DNA from: Acanthamoeba castellanii str. Neff
Taxonomy: Eukaryota; Discosea; Longamoebia; Acanthamoebidae
Direction: 5' to 3'
DNA length: 64,000 nucleotides
Assembly (NCBI RefSeq): GCF_000313135.1
Contig: NW_004457268.1
Coordinates: forward strand, 212,141 to 276,140
Within the stretch, counting starts at the first letter, position 1. Each line of letters opens with the position of its first letter. Of this stretch, positions 1-11,276 are shown piece after piece. Below the pieces are notes generated by a model that saw only the letters and a list, made by a program, of their open reading frames with translations, was not told where the DNA came from and made no database searches. The position numbers were made by a program, and so were the translations under genes.

Positions 1-2812
1 CTAAATCCAAAAATAAAATAAACAAAAAATTATTATTCCACAAATATACAAATTCTATAACATTAATATTATTATTATTATTAATACTAGAAATAGAAAT
101 AAAAAGAATGGAAGGGCGGGCGTGAGAGTACCGATGTAGAGGCGGTCGGTGACGAGCTGGGCGGCGTACATGTGCTCGAGGGAGACCAGGTTGGCGACGG
201 CCGCGATGCACTCGGGCACCCGCCCGAAGAAGTTGTACTGCAGCCCGAGGCGCGTCATCCGCGTCATGTCCTCTATCGCACCCAGCTCGCGCGGCACCTC
301 GTCCTCCAACTTGTATTGGTTGCCACGCGTGTCAACACCAACAAACACCTAGACGTGTGTCGTGTGTCGTGTGTCGTGTGTGTCGTGTCGTGTGTGTGTG
401 TGTCGTGTGTGTGTCCGCACCGGAAAGGCGTCGATGCAGTTGTGCGCCAGGTCGAGCTCCCGCAGTGAGTGCCGGGCCAGGTAGATTGTACTGCGTGTGC
501 GGTGGTGCGTGTCAGCGCCACGAGCCAAAGTGTGCGTGGTAGTGGTGGTAGTGGGAGTAGTACCAGAGGGGGAAGAGCTCGAGCTGGTTGTGCTGCAGCT
601 CGAGCGTGTGTAGATTGGTCAGCGCCCGCATCGCCTCCTCCGGCACACTCGTCAGCGTGTTTCCGTCGATCTGGGGGGGAGTCAATCCATCGTCAACCGC
701 CATCTTGAGTCAACCACCACATTAGAATGTGTCGTTGGTCGTGTCGTTGGTCGTGTCGTTGGTCGTGTCGTGTCGTGTCGTGTCGTGTCGTGTCGGGGCG
801 CCACCTTGAGGCAGGTGAGGGCCGTGAGCTGGCCGATGAGCGGAGGCAGCTGGGCGAGGCTGTTGCGGCTCAGTACGAGCGTCGAGAGGCGGGTGAGCCC
901 GAAGAGAGCCTCGCCGAGGGCCGTGATGCCGTTGCGCGACAGGTCCAGGTGCGTGAGGCTCCCCAGCTGCCCGATGTTCTCGGGGACCGTCGGCCCCAGG
1001 TAGTTCCCGCCTGTGTGGACCAACAACCCAGTCAGTTCCGCACACGCACGACCGCACACGCGTGACGCACGCACGCACGACCGCACAGCACGCACGCACG
1101 CACGCACCGAGAACGAGTTCGGCGAGGACGCCATCGCGCGGCAGTTTGCGGATGAGGTTGGCAAAGGCCGACGTGGAAGAGGCCAACAGGGACGACGCCG
1201 CCGCCGACGAATCGGGCGAGGGCGACATCGATGTCGACGGCATCGAAGGCATGAACGGCGCCGGCGATGTGGCCGACGGCGAACGCAGCGCCGACGTAGA
1301 CAGCGACAGCGGCGACGACGATGACGATGACGTGGCACTGGCGTACATCGACGACGATGATGACGTGGCACTGGCGTACATCGACGACGAGGATGATGAC
1401 GTGGACGTGGACGACGACAACGAGGAGAGCGAGGAGGGCGGGGTGGCGAGGGCCGAAGTCGACGAGGCGAGCTTGAGGGTCTCCTTACCGAGCGAGTTGT
1501 CGTTGAGCTTGAGCACCGCGAGGTGGCTCAGATGGTGCAGCTTGGGCAGGCCGCCCACGGTCAGGTGGTTCATCCCCAGCATCAGCGTGCGCAGCGACGA
1601 CAGCGCCGCCAGCTGCGGCACCTTGCCCTGGACGCGACCCACCACATACCATTCATTAACATCAGCGCGTGTCGTGTCGTGTCGTTGATTGTGTCGTGTG
1701 CGAACCGCGATTTCGTTCATTTGAGCGTTGAGCTCGGTGAGGTGGGTGAGGAACTGGACGCCCTTGAGCGCGGTGAGGCCGTTGAGTTCGATGTGCAGCG
1801 ACTCGAGCGAGGCAATGAAGCACACGTAGCGCGGGATCCGGTCCAGGTTGTTGTTGCGCAGGTTCAGCTTCTTCAGCGACGGCAGCATCGGCGGTAAATG
1901 TGTCGACGACGATGACGATGTCGACGTTGATGTCGATGTCGATGATGATGACATCGATGACGACGTGGCCAGGCCGAAGGAGGTGATGGGCGAAGGCGGC
2001 GGGGTCGGCGGAAGAAAGGGTGAAGTCGAGAAGGACCCCACCAAGGCCGGCGGCGACGATGTCGACGACCACGACGGCGACGACTCTGTTGCTGATGTCA
2101 GCTCACCCGATGTCTCTGATGTCGTGGTCAACATAATATGGCGTGTCGGGGTCGGCACGGGGTCGGTCAGGGCGAGCGATGCGAGGAATGCGGCAGTGGC
2201 CGTGGCCGTGGCGTCGGCCGAGTGGGTGCGACCATGGCCGTGATGCTGCCCGCCGCCGCCGGCGTCGTCATCGTCGTCCCACCACATGCTGAACGGATCG
2301 GAGATGGCGTTGAGCGGCGACGAGAACGAGTTGCTGCGGCGCTTGACCGACGGAAACGCGCTGTGGCACAGGTCGTTGTTGCTCAGGTCCAGACTCTCCA
2401 GATGCTCCAGCTGATTCAACAACTCTCTGCACGACACACACACACACACAACACACATACACACACATACACACACAACACACAGACACACGAAGCACTT
2501 GTCACCGTGCGTGTCGTGCTGTGTGTGCGCGTGTGTGCGGTGTTGATACCTTTCCTCGCGCTCCTCGCGTTCGCGTTCGTCCATGGTGGACTCGACGGGG
2601 CCGTGTGTCTTGGGCACGGGGAAGAAGGTGAGGCCCATGTTGGCCAGGCTCAGGTGCGCCCAGCGGCCCTCGTGCGCCTGCCTGATCTTCTGTCGCACCC
2701 TCGTCGCCTTGGGCGACGGCGTCGTCGGCGTTGTCATCATCTCTTGACTGCTGTAGTAGTGGCCAATGAAGCTGTGGTTTGCACGTCGAAGCGTGGCGTC
2801 GGTTAGATGCAA
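1..2812 (-). CDS. Leucine-rich-repeat protein, 3' end beyond window
   Basis: This is a multi-exon minus-strand gene for an intracellular leucine-rich-repeat protein with no catalytic domain visible. Typical LRR cores are read in successive exons: LESLDLSNNDL (about 2400-2370), LKKLNLRNNNLDRIP (about 1880-1830), LRTLMLGMNHLTVGGLP, LTHLDLSRNGITALG and LSTLVLSRNSLAQLP (about 970-860), LHTLELQHNQLELFP (about 630-570) and MTRLGLQYNFFGRVP (about 270-210). Long Ser/Thr-rich low-complexity stretches interrupt the array (about 2270-1890 and 1450-1180). The start could be 2812 or the double Met near 2743, which leads into a basic stretch before the first repeat; the second looks more natural. The last visible exon ends at a GTACTC donor near 132, and bases 1-131 read as an AT-rich intron whose acceptor AG sits exactly at the window edge, so at least one more exon lies outside. 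Function unknown beyond protein-protein binding. Confidence 0.75.
352..412. repeat. GTGTC-type intron microsatellite (example)
   Basis: Dense GTGTC/GTGTGTC units fill this intron of the LRR gene. Similar tracts occur at about 722-797, 4070-4125, 6718-6772, 7198-7254, 18386-18440, 21118-21165, 26337-26400, 34807-34868, 36120-36230, 38820-38880 and 51232-51302, in introns of genes on both strands. Confidence 0.85.
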
Positions 2813-3365
2813 ACATGCTCACTCAAGGTTCTACACGCCACGTCAGCAGGAAGAACAGAAGAAGAGAATATGGGAAATAAATAGTATATAAATGAGGAAC
2901 ATATTCATTCAGGTAATATATTGTTGCCAAGAGGTCATGACAGAACATGTTGTGTGGCGAGAGTCGAATGATTGTTTAAAAAAGACTTTTGGTGAAAGAT
3001 GATAAAAGGGAAAGAGGGCAAACGAATCGAACCTGTGGAAGTCGGCCCAGATCAGCAACAAGCCCAATCAATGTTGATCCAGCCGAGCTGTCGTTCTATG
3101 TGTCCGTTGGCGCCCTTTTCAGCTGGAGAAATTGATTTCTCAAGGTTTTCCTCATCACTTTCCTCCTTACATTCGTGCAGAACGTGTTTCGAAATTGATC
3201 TCAACAAACCATTGCGTTTCATCAAAGGAGTCATTCGGCTAAAACGAACCACCTGACGTGGCATGCCGGCAGTGGTTATCTATTTTTAGAGCAACACAGC
3301 ACGAAGGGCGACTAGAACGTTATTATTGCCACACTCTCGCGTAAACAGAAAAAGAAGCACCGGCC
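2813..3365. other. Divergent intergenic region, likely two promoters
   Basis: This 553-base stretch separates two genes transcribed away from each other. No convincing gene is seen; the short open frames here have no recognisable protein signature. It is less GC-rich than the flanking exons and holds a TATA-like AGTATATAAAT near 2883-2893 and a TGACGTGGCA word at 3254-3263. Both are candidates only. Confidence 0.5.
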
Positions 3366-6300
3366 ATGGACGTACCAGTGGACCCCTTGAAGAGGTGGGA
3401 GGCGCTTCTCGACGGGATCGACCTGCCTGCCGACGACGTGCGCACCTACACCAGCCTGCTCGTCGACAACCACTTCGGTAAAATTGATTAGAATCCCTTT
3501 TTTATTTATTTATTTTTTTGTTTCGTATTAACATGCTTGTATTCATTCACGAATATATATTCTTCTATTATTATCAACAATAATGACGTCATCCCATAAG
3601 GTCTGGAGGACGTGGAGGACTTTGACCACGAGGTGCTGAAGAGCATGGGCGTCGAGAGCGCCAAGCACCGGCTGGTGCTCCTCAAGTGGTGCAAGGCCAA
3701 GGCCAAGAGCGCCCTCGAACAGGAGCAGAAGGCCATCAACAAGAAGAAGAAGGACAAAGAAAAGGAAAAGGAAAAGGAGACCACCACCATCAAGCTGGGC
3801 ATCAGCCTCAAGGCCAAGAGCAAAGAGCCGGTCGTCGTCGCCGAGGAAAAGGAGAAGAGCAAGCGGAAGCGCAAGGGCTCGGCCAAGCCGGCCAAGCCCA
3901 AGGCCCAGGCCCAGGCCCAGGCCCAGGCCACGAACGACGAAGGCGGGGAGAGCGGCGCGCTGGCCTTTGGCAGCGAGCTGGTCTATGCCGGCCCCGAGGA
4001 GATGGAGGACGAGGACTTCCAGGAGCTCGACCTCGACTCCAGCATGGCATCCCTGGCACGCAAGGTATGGCGCGTGTCGTGTCGTGTCGTGTCGTTGGTC
4101 GTGTTGTGTGTTGTGTGTGTCTCGTGCACGAGTGCTGACTCTTCTGGGCACGTATTGCTAGAATTGGGAGACCACCGACGACGGCCAGACGTGCATGCTC
4201 GACATGCTCGACACCGCCGGACAGGAGGAGTACAGCTGCATGCGCGATCAGGTAACCCAGAACTCGCACCTCTGCATGCGTGTCGTGCGTGTGCGATGGT
4301 GTGTGTTGCGTGTGCGTGCGTTGCGTGCGTGTCGTGCCATGTGCGTGCCGTGTGCGCCTGGTGAACTCATGGCGGGTGTGCCCAACGATCGCAGTACATG
4401 CGCGTGGGCCAGTGCTTCATCGTCATGTACTCCATCACGAGCCGCAACTCGTTCGACGAGGCCCGCAACATCCGCGATCTCATCCTGCGCATCAAGGACG
4501 TCGACGACGTGCCCATCGTGCTGATCGGCAACAAGGTGGACCTCGAGGGGGACCAGCGCGAGGTGGGGCGCAACGAGGGCCTCGAGTACGCGCGCAGCTG
4601 CGGCATGCCCTTCTTCGAGAGCTCGGCCAAGACGCGGGTCAACGTCGACGAGGCCGTGCACGAGCTGCTGCGCATCACGCCCCGGACCGGCGTCGAGTAC
4701 AAGCTGGTCGTGTGCGGCTCCGGCGGCGTCGGCAAGTCGGCCTTCACGGTGCAGTTCATCAGCAACCATTTTGTCGACTGCTATGGTACGTACGCGGTTA
4801 CCACATGTTTCTCCTTCTTTTCCTTTCCAATCGTAGGTTACATAACGCGATGGTTGCATGGTAACCATGGAACAGGGATTAATTTCATTCCGATTCGATT
4901 CCTATAGATCCGACGATCGAGGACAGTTACAGGAAGCAGATCGTGGTCTCCGGCCTTCCGGTGCAGAACGCGGCGGCGGCCGGCCGGAAGACGCCCAAGA
5001 AGTCGGGATTCTTCGGCAAGGTCATGGACATGTTCGGCGGCGGCAGTTCCTCCTCCTCGTCTTCGTCGTCGGTCACCACCGCAGCCAAGCCGCCTCCCGC
5101 AGTACGTGCCTGTGTGCGGTCGTGTGTTCTTCTGACTCGTCGCGGCGGGCTTTGGTTTCACCGTCACACAGGGCTCATCGTCTTCTGCATGGACATCAGC
5201 GGGTCCATGTGCGTCTCCACCGAAGTACCAGCGCTCCAGAACGAATGGAAGGCCCTCCGACAGGGCGGCGGCAAGGTAACCGCACACGCACACGCACACA
5301 CGCGCACGCATGTGACTCATCATATGATGCGCGCACAGTCGAAGGAGGAGAAGAACAAGGAGATCAACGCGTCGTTCAATGCCGAGAACTCGTACCAGTA
5401 CATGCCGCGGGAGAACCGCAACGCGTCGTACATCTCGCGGCTCGAGTGCATGCAGGCCGCTGTCGACACCCACCTCCAGCGGCTCAAGGTCCAGAGTCCC
5501 AACAAGAAGGTGGTCCTCATCACCTTCAACAACGAGGTACCCCTCACACCCAATCTAAATATTTCTCTCACATTTTTACACTGATTCTATTTTATGTGTT
5601 TTTTTCTGTTCATATTCACAACATTATTCTGTTGTGGAATTATAATGTTATTATTTTTTGTGTCGAACAGGTCACGATTGTGGGCGACGGGTCGAGCGGG
5701 GGCAAGGTGGTGACGGGCGACCGACTGGGCGAGTTCGACGATCTGCTCAAGGTGGGCCACGACCTGGACACCAAGGCCCTGCGCCCCATTGCCGAGTCCC
5801 TCGACGATGTCTCCCAGAAGGTCGCCCAACTCCAAGAGTGCGTCTCCCATCCTCTTTTTTCCTTCTTTTTAGCCATTATATATTCTATTTATCCATATTT
5901 GGAAAACAATATTAATAATCTTATTCGTGGAATGTGAATGCATTCCTAGGAATGGAGCGACGGCGTTGGGTCCGGCGCTGCTGCTGGCGGTGGCCATTGC
6001 GTCGCACAGCCGGCGCTCGGAGGTGGTGGTGTGCACCGACGGCCTGAGCAACGTGGGCGTGGGCTCGCTCGAGGGCGCCGAGAAGGAGCGGGGCGCCGAG
6101 TTCTACACGCGCGTGGGCGGCCTGGCCAAGAAGAACGACACCACCATCAACGTGCTCTCCATCGAGGGCTCCGACTGCGCCATGGACTGCCTCAGCCGCT
6201 GCGCCGAGATGACCTCCGGTATTGATCACTCCCCCGCCCCCGACCGTCGCATTCTTCGTTCTCTCGGAGCTAAACTTTGCGTCGCGTATCATGTGTCATG

Positions 6301-7579
6301 TGTTGTGTGTTGTGTGTTGTGTTGTGCGACACAGGCACGGTCAATATTGTGAATCCGCTCGAGCTGGTGCGCCAGATCAGGGTCATCTCGCAGAACCCGG
6401 TGATCGCGACCAACGTCAAGACCAGCCTCTTTGCCCACAGGCACGTGTGACGCGTGTTTTCTTCGCTTGCTCTTCCGATTTCTTTCCCTTTTCCTCTGGC
6501 AAGAAGGCTTGTGGCTGACCCGAGAGCGCGTTCCTACAGGTACCTGGGCTGGCGCGCGCTGCCCACGGCGGAGAAGACCAAGAAGAAGGCGAAGAAGGAG
6601 AGGAAGGCCGTCACGCCCTTCTTCGAATACGACGTGGGCAACGCCATGGCCGACACCGATCTCACCTTCACCTACGCCATCAAGGAGGTGCGTGTGCGTT
6701 CGTGTGCCGTGTGCCATGCGTGTCGTGTGTCGTGTGTCGTGTGTCGTGTGTGCCGTGCGTGTGTCGTGTGCTTACGCCGAATCGTTTGGCTTCGCAGGAA
6801 ATGGCGACTGAGCTGAAGGCTGCGCCGTTCCAGGTGCAGATCCACTACACCTGCAAGGACGGAATGCAGGTAATTTACACCGGTTGCACGGAAACCGCGG
6901 TCATCGCGGGTCAATGGAGATTGGTCCCTATCTACATTCTCACATGCGTGGAATGTGGACACAGTGCATGCGGGTGATTACGGCCACGCGTCGGGTGACG
7001 ACGAAGCGCGACAAGACGGAGGCCAAGGCCGATGTGGCCGTGCTCGCGCTCGCGTCGGTCCAGCGCGCCGCGCGCGAGGCCCAGGTGGGCCGCTTCATGG
7101 AGGCCCGCATGAACCTCTTCGCCTCCGAGCGGCTCATGAAACGCGCCGCCCACACCGACACCCAGATGGAAGAACACGTACACACCCCACGCGCCGCGTG
7201 TCGTGTGTTGCGTGTCGTGTGTCGTGTGTCGTGTGTCGTGTGTCGTGTGTCATGATGTGCGGTCGGTGATTGATGATGTATATTTTGCTGTTAACAGGCC
7301 AACTTCCTGGGGTTGACGGACCAGCTGGACTACGAGCTGCGGCAGTGCCTGCGGCGGGTCGGTACGACGTCCGGTGCGAGCGGCGGTAAGGGGAAGGCCA
7401 AGGCCAGGGAAGAGGACGCGCTGGAGGGCCTGGGCGACACGACGGCCAAGACCCTCTTCAAGATGCGCACATCAAGCAAGAAGGAGTTCCTGAGCGGCCG
7501 CCGCAAGAAGGCTGTCATTGACGCCCGACGCAATGATGATGCCACACTCCGTGACATGTACTACGCCAAGAAGTTTTGA
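3366..7579 (+). CDS. SAM - circularly permuted Ras - von Willebrand A protein (cpRas)
   Basis: Signalling GTPase of the cpRas type. Domain order: an N-terminal SAM domain (exons 3366-3477 and 3601 on; [14 protein letters not shown]), a Lys/Glu and QAQA-rich linker, a Ras domain in permuted order, a vWA domain, and a basic C-terminal region. The Ras domain begins at switch II (G3 DTAGQEEY, about 4210-4233), continues through G4 NKVDL (4530-4544) and G5 SSAK, then after a very short joint resumes with beta-1 and the P-loop GSGGVGKS (4716-4739) and switch [11 protein letters not shown] (from 4908). All nucleotide-binding motifs are intact, so GTP binding is expected. The vWA part has a complete MIDAS: DISGS at about 5192, the Thr of GATALG, and the Asp of CTDG. 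Gene order is colinear on one strand across introns, so the permutation is not an assembly inversion. Dictyostelium has related cpRas proteins with vWA. Partner and pathway are unknown. No CAAX box is present. Confidence 0.9.
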
Positions 7580-8222
7580 GCGTGGTGGTTGTTGCTTGTT
7601 TGTACAGAGTTGTTCCCGTTCTTTTCGTCACTGTGACACCCCTGGGGGTGCCAAGAAAACACAAGAAAAGCATGGCCTTAACAAAATGAATGTGCACAGG
7701 AGTGGATCCAACAATGGGGCTCGTTTGTGTTTTGTCTACTGCAGTGTGGATGTTCTGAATGAGGGTGGTGGGCAAGCTACACAAGGCCAAGAACAACCAA
7801 GGATGTTTGATGAGGTCATCATACAAAATGATATTCTTGGCAGCATGCTCAGTCATACTCTGAGGGAGCTGGTAGCCCTTCATTCAAATAAAAGTTAGCC
7901 CCTCAGGCATGATTTGGGGCCACAACTGCAATCAACCAAGAGCCTTCAGACACCTCCACCAAGTTGTGAATGTGTTTTATTGCAATTGCACCCCTCATTT
8001 CTTTTTAGTCTGGCACATCAACCTTTGTGTCAACAAAGTTGAAAATCAGCAACTACAACTGAGACACTACGCTCTTCCCTCAAGTTTCTTGAGCCTTGGT
8101 TGGCAAATTCATCATGTATGTGTTGTAACATTATGGATGGTTTTTGTCTGGAGTTTAAAGTTAAAAAAATCGGTAAAAGGTACAATGGGGTGCGGCCAGA
8201 AGAAGCACACAAACGGCTCCTT
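7580..8222. other. Tail-to-tail intergenic region, lower GC
   Basis: This 643-base gap lies between two convergent genes. It is visibly less GC-rich than the exons, lacks the GTGTC intron repeats, and has open frames on both strands (for example 7518-7898 plus and 7515-7883 minus) with no recognisable motif. The sequence ATAAAAG near 7888 may be a polyadenylation-type signal. I see no supported gene. Confidence 0.4.
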
Positions 8223-9134
8223 CTATGAGTACTGGCTCAGGATCTTCTGCTCGGCAGGGGTGAGCAGCCTAAAAGAATGAAGAGTTTTAGAGAAGGTGGA
8301 AAAAAAAAAGAACCAACCAGGCCCAACGTAGCGGAGCGGGGCGTACGATTCGAGCTTGAAGTACTGGCACTGGTCCAGGGGGATGAAGAAGCACTCGGGG
8401 GCGTCGGGGCCGGCCGGCTGGAACTTGACGGGCGGTTGCTCACCTGCGTACACCATCGCCACAATGTAGGGCCTGCCAGCACAACACGCAGCACGACACA
8501 CGGTGAGTCACCCCACACCACCATACACACCAAACACGCGTGCGAGGCAGCACAGAAAGCGAGGGTCGTGACGTAACTGGCCGATCAGCCAGGTGGTGAA
8601 GCACGGGCTGTTGGTGTTCTGAGGCGGCACGCCCACGGCCCGCTGGGTGTTGGACCCCTGTACATGCGCGCGTGCGTCGACGTGGCATGAGCGCATGGCC
8701 GCAATGAGACGTGAGTGTGGTGGGTGGTGGGGAGAGGGGAAGGACGTACGGTGTACATCTTGAGGACCTCGCCCTGGAAGCCCCAGGCGTAGTCGTGCCT
8801 CGTCCAGTTGACCTTCATGATGAGAGCCCTCGACGCCTGCGAGGCGGCCAGCAAGGTCGGGCAGCCGCCACAAGCCTTGGGCACGCACTGGTAGCCCCCC
8901 CCCCGCCCAAAGCCCCCCAAGGTGGTGTTGAAGGAAGAAAAGAAGGGGAAAAGAGGAGAAGAGAAGGGGGGGTACGGTGTTGTGGTTGCTACAGTTGCCA
9001 CAGAAGGGGCAGTCACTGCCGGGCAGGAGCGAGGCGTCGAACGAAGTGGAGGACTTCGCAGCCGTGGTCGCAGCAACGAAGGCCAGCAAAACCAGGACGC
9101 TCAAGAGAGCCAACAAAGCGCGGGTCGTCTCCAT
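8223..9134 (-). CDS. Small secreted cysteine-containing protein, unknown function
   Basis: Minus-strand gene of about five exons. The first codons give a classic signal peptide: METTR, then a run of Leu/Val/Ala ending near ATTAAKS. A short Cys-rich motif follows (CPFCGNC) before an intron, then an exon with CVPKACGGCPTLL and NWTRHDYAWGF, an exon with PQNTNSPCFTTWLIGQ, an exon with YIVAMVYAGEQPPVKF, and a short last exon ending LLTPAEQKILSQYS and a stop at 8223-8225. One NxT sequon is visible. The predicted mature protein is small (roughly 200 residues) and probably exported or lysosomal. I do not recognise the family; the paired CxxC motifs could be disulfides or a metal site. Confidence 0.65.
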
Positions 9135-9500
9135 CTTGTACAGACGCAGGAGACAAAATTATGGGCACAAAATTTATTAATTAAGTATTTATATTTCCAC
9201 ATTTTGTGATTATTATAATATTATAAATATTTATTCAAGTCTGCATTCAGCCAAGCCTGGTTCTCCAAACGCCAGGTGGCTTGTGCTAGTAAAGTCCTGG
9301 AGAACACCTTTGTTATCTCCTGTTCTCGAAGGGACAGCTTTGTGCAAATCTGCGTTTTTTGGAAGCTTCTCCTTCGGTTTTCAATGAGATGGAAAACTCT
9401 CGCCAGATCTCGTCATGGCGAGAGCGAACCCTCACCACCTACTTCAGGCTCGTGAAAATGGTTCTTAGAGAACACAATCAAACAAAGAGAGAAGATCATC
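9135..9500. other. Divergent intergenic region
   Basis: This 366-base stretch lies between a minus-strand secreted-protein gene and a plus-strand zinc-finger gene. The part next to the secreted gene (about 9170-9235) is very AT-rich and could hold its core promoter; the rest is mixed composition and probably includes 5' untranslated sequence. No gene seen. Confidence 0.4.
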
Positions 9501-10114
9501 ATGTCCGCGGTGCGTCGTAGAGGATCATTGTCTGGGGTGCGCCAATCTCCATTTTCTCCGCTAAGCCATCACTTACGCGCGTGCAGAGTCAGGAGGACTA
9601 CCGGCTGCAAGTGGAACCAACAGAGGGAGATGACCAGCCTCTCATCGATAAGGTCAGCTTCATTTGGTCTCATCATGATTCATCATTCCCGATTCCTGAT
9701 CCCTTTCGTGTGCAGGACCCTTACCTCCAGGAAGAGCCTGAGCTGTACGGCCACCTCTCTTCTTCACGTTCACCTCAACGGCTCTAACCAGCTCCCTGCC
9801 ACGCATCTACCATCATCTCTGCAGAGGCTGCTTCGAGTGCAAGCTGTGCCTCACACAGCACAGGACAGAGGAGGAGTACCTGCAGCACCGAGAGAGCGAA
9901 CGACATCAGAGGAACCACCACAGGAAGGGTATCAACAGAGTCTCTTCTACTTCGCACTGCACCCTTCGCGAAAGCTTTCTTTCGTAGTCGCTCACCGTCA
10001 TCTTTTTCTTCTACGTCGCCCTCTCTACATGTAGTGGACAGCGAGAAGATGGACATGCCCGTATCTGCCAACGTGATGGCGACGCTCATGAAGCTGGGCG
10101 GCGCCCTTGTATAG
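9501..10114 (+). CDS. Short SF3A2-like (SAP62/PRP11) C2H2 zinc-finger protein
   Basis: Five small exons join in frame: a 12-codon basic start, an exon beginning SQEDYRLQVEPTEGDD, an exon beginning DPYLQEEPEL, the finger exon, and a last exon VDSEKMDMPVSANV ending at a TAG at 10112-10114. Across the third and fourth exons the protein reads DPYLQEEPELGCFECKLC followed by LTQHRTEEEYLQHRESERHQRN. This is the U1/matrin-type finger of splicing factor 3a subunit 2, in which DPY..., LG..ECKLCLT.H, YL.H and HQ.N are the family signature. A true SF3A2 is much longer (a conserved domain plus a proline-rich tail); here the chain stops about 25 residues after the finger, at roughly 110 residues in total. 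It may be a truncated paralogue, or the rest may lie elsewhere. Expected to be nuclear if made. Confidence 0.65.
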
Positions 10115-10237
10115 ACGGCGCAACCTCGCGAGCATCGCACCAGACGCAGCAATCGGGCTGGCCAGACAGGCCACATGTACAGCACACGGTCGAAGAAGAA
10201 GAAGAAGTAGAAGAAGAGGCAGAGGGTGGTAGAGCGA

Positions 10238-11169
10238 TCAGGATGTCTTGTCTTGGGATATATAATACTTCTTCCAGTCAGCTGGCCTCTTCTCTGGCGG
10301 CACGTAGAGCGGGTCTGGATGATGAAGCAGGCCTCAGCTGAATTATGAGCAAAGAAGAAGAAAAATGCTTGTAGCACGACACGACATGACCAACTACACG
10401 CACCTGGATGGTACTCAGGGATGGCGACGAGCTCGTGGAAGGAGGGATCGATGGTCTTCTTGAAGTAGGCGAAGCATTCAATGTACTCCCCCGTGGCCTT
10501 GGCTCCGGGCTCCTCCAACCGTTCGACCTCCGTGGCAAGGCGCTGATGATGATGGTAATGATGATGATGACCATGATACCTCGCGTGAGGATCTCACGAG
10601 AATCGAGGCGTTGGCATGCACGGGGCGTACCTCGTAGTAGATGGGACAGCCCTCAAAGCCGTCCAGCTTCGCCAGCATCTCTTCATCGACGGCCCACACC
10701 TCTCCTACAGGTGCGGTGGCAAGACGTCTCCAATGAGTACCACACGATCTGCAACACACGTGTGCCGTGTCGCACGACACGCACAAGAAACGTGTGAGGT
10801 GGTGCACGAGACGAACCTGTGATACGGTGGTGCGTGGGGAATTGAGGCAATGTGGGAGCAGGCGCGGAGGAGGCGCCGGCGAGGAGGGCTGACGTCGTGA
10901 GCGAGCGAGGCAACAAGAACACCGAACGGAAGGGCGGTGCCACGACGAGACGCATTTCCTCCCTCGTTCGTCCTGCACAAACGAATCGAGAGCTCCCTGA
11001 ACGAGATCACGATTAATTGATATTTTGTATTGAATTGATTTCATTAATAATACAGTGATGATTTCAAACTCGTGCAGGGTCGTATACCAGGAGGATGGGT
11101 CATGTGGTGGTGGTTGTGGTGGCCCCGCTTGAGGGTCCCGTACACGAACACCAGCCGCGACCTGTCCAT
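10238..11169 (-). CDS. Gamma-glutamylaminecyclotransferase (AIG2/GGACT-like)
   Basis: Minus-strand gene of about five exons for a cytosolic enzyme of the AIG2-like gamma-glutamyl cyclotransferase fold, which releases 5-oxoproline from gamma-glutamyl amines. The first exon gives the family hallmark VFVYGTLKRG (from the ATG at 11167-11169) followed by a His-rich loop. A later exon carries GEVWAVDEEMLAKLDGFEG, whose FE corresponds to the catalytic glutamate region, then CPIYYE. The next exon has ATGEYIECFAYFKK, and the last spells DPLYVPPEKRPADWKKYY before a stop at 10238-10240. The second exon (about 10820-10990) is the least certain part. It shares a 107-base head-to-head promoter region with the ZFC3H1-like gene to its right. 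Confidence 0.8.
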
Positions 11170-11276
11170 CTGTGATTTGCCTTTTTTTTTCTTTTTTTTT
11201 GTTATTGTGTATTTCAAGCGCACGCGTGTCCTGCCCATCTGATTCAAATTGGCCTTGACAAGCGATCGCTTGCACG
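11170..11276. promoter_or_regulatory. Compact bidirectional promoter region
   Basis: Only 107 bases separate the start codons of two divergent genes. The stretch contains two T-rich tracts near 11188-11210. It must hold both core promoters or most of them; no specific element is claimed. Confidence 0.4.

Noticed and set aside
352..412. Telomeric or CRISPR-like repeat
   Set aside because: GTGTC tracts are short, irregular, confined to introns and have no spacers.
2999..3256. 85-codon frame in the divergent intergenic region
   Set aside because: No motif, no partner exon, and antisense frames are equally open.
4161..5100. Assembly inversion as the cause of the permuted Ras order
   Set aside because: Both halves are on the same strand, in frame through shared exons (G5 and P-loop lie in one exon), so the order is real.
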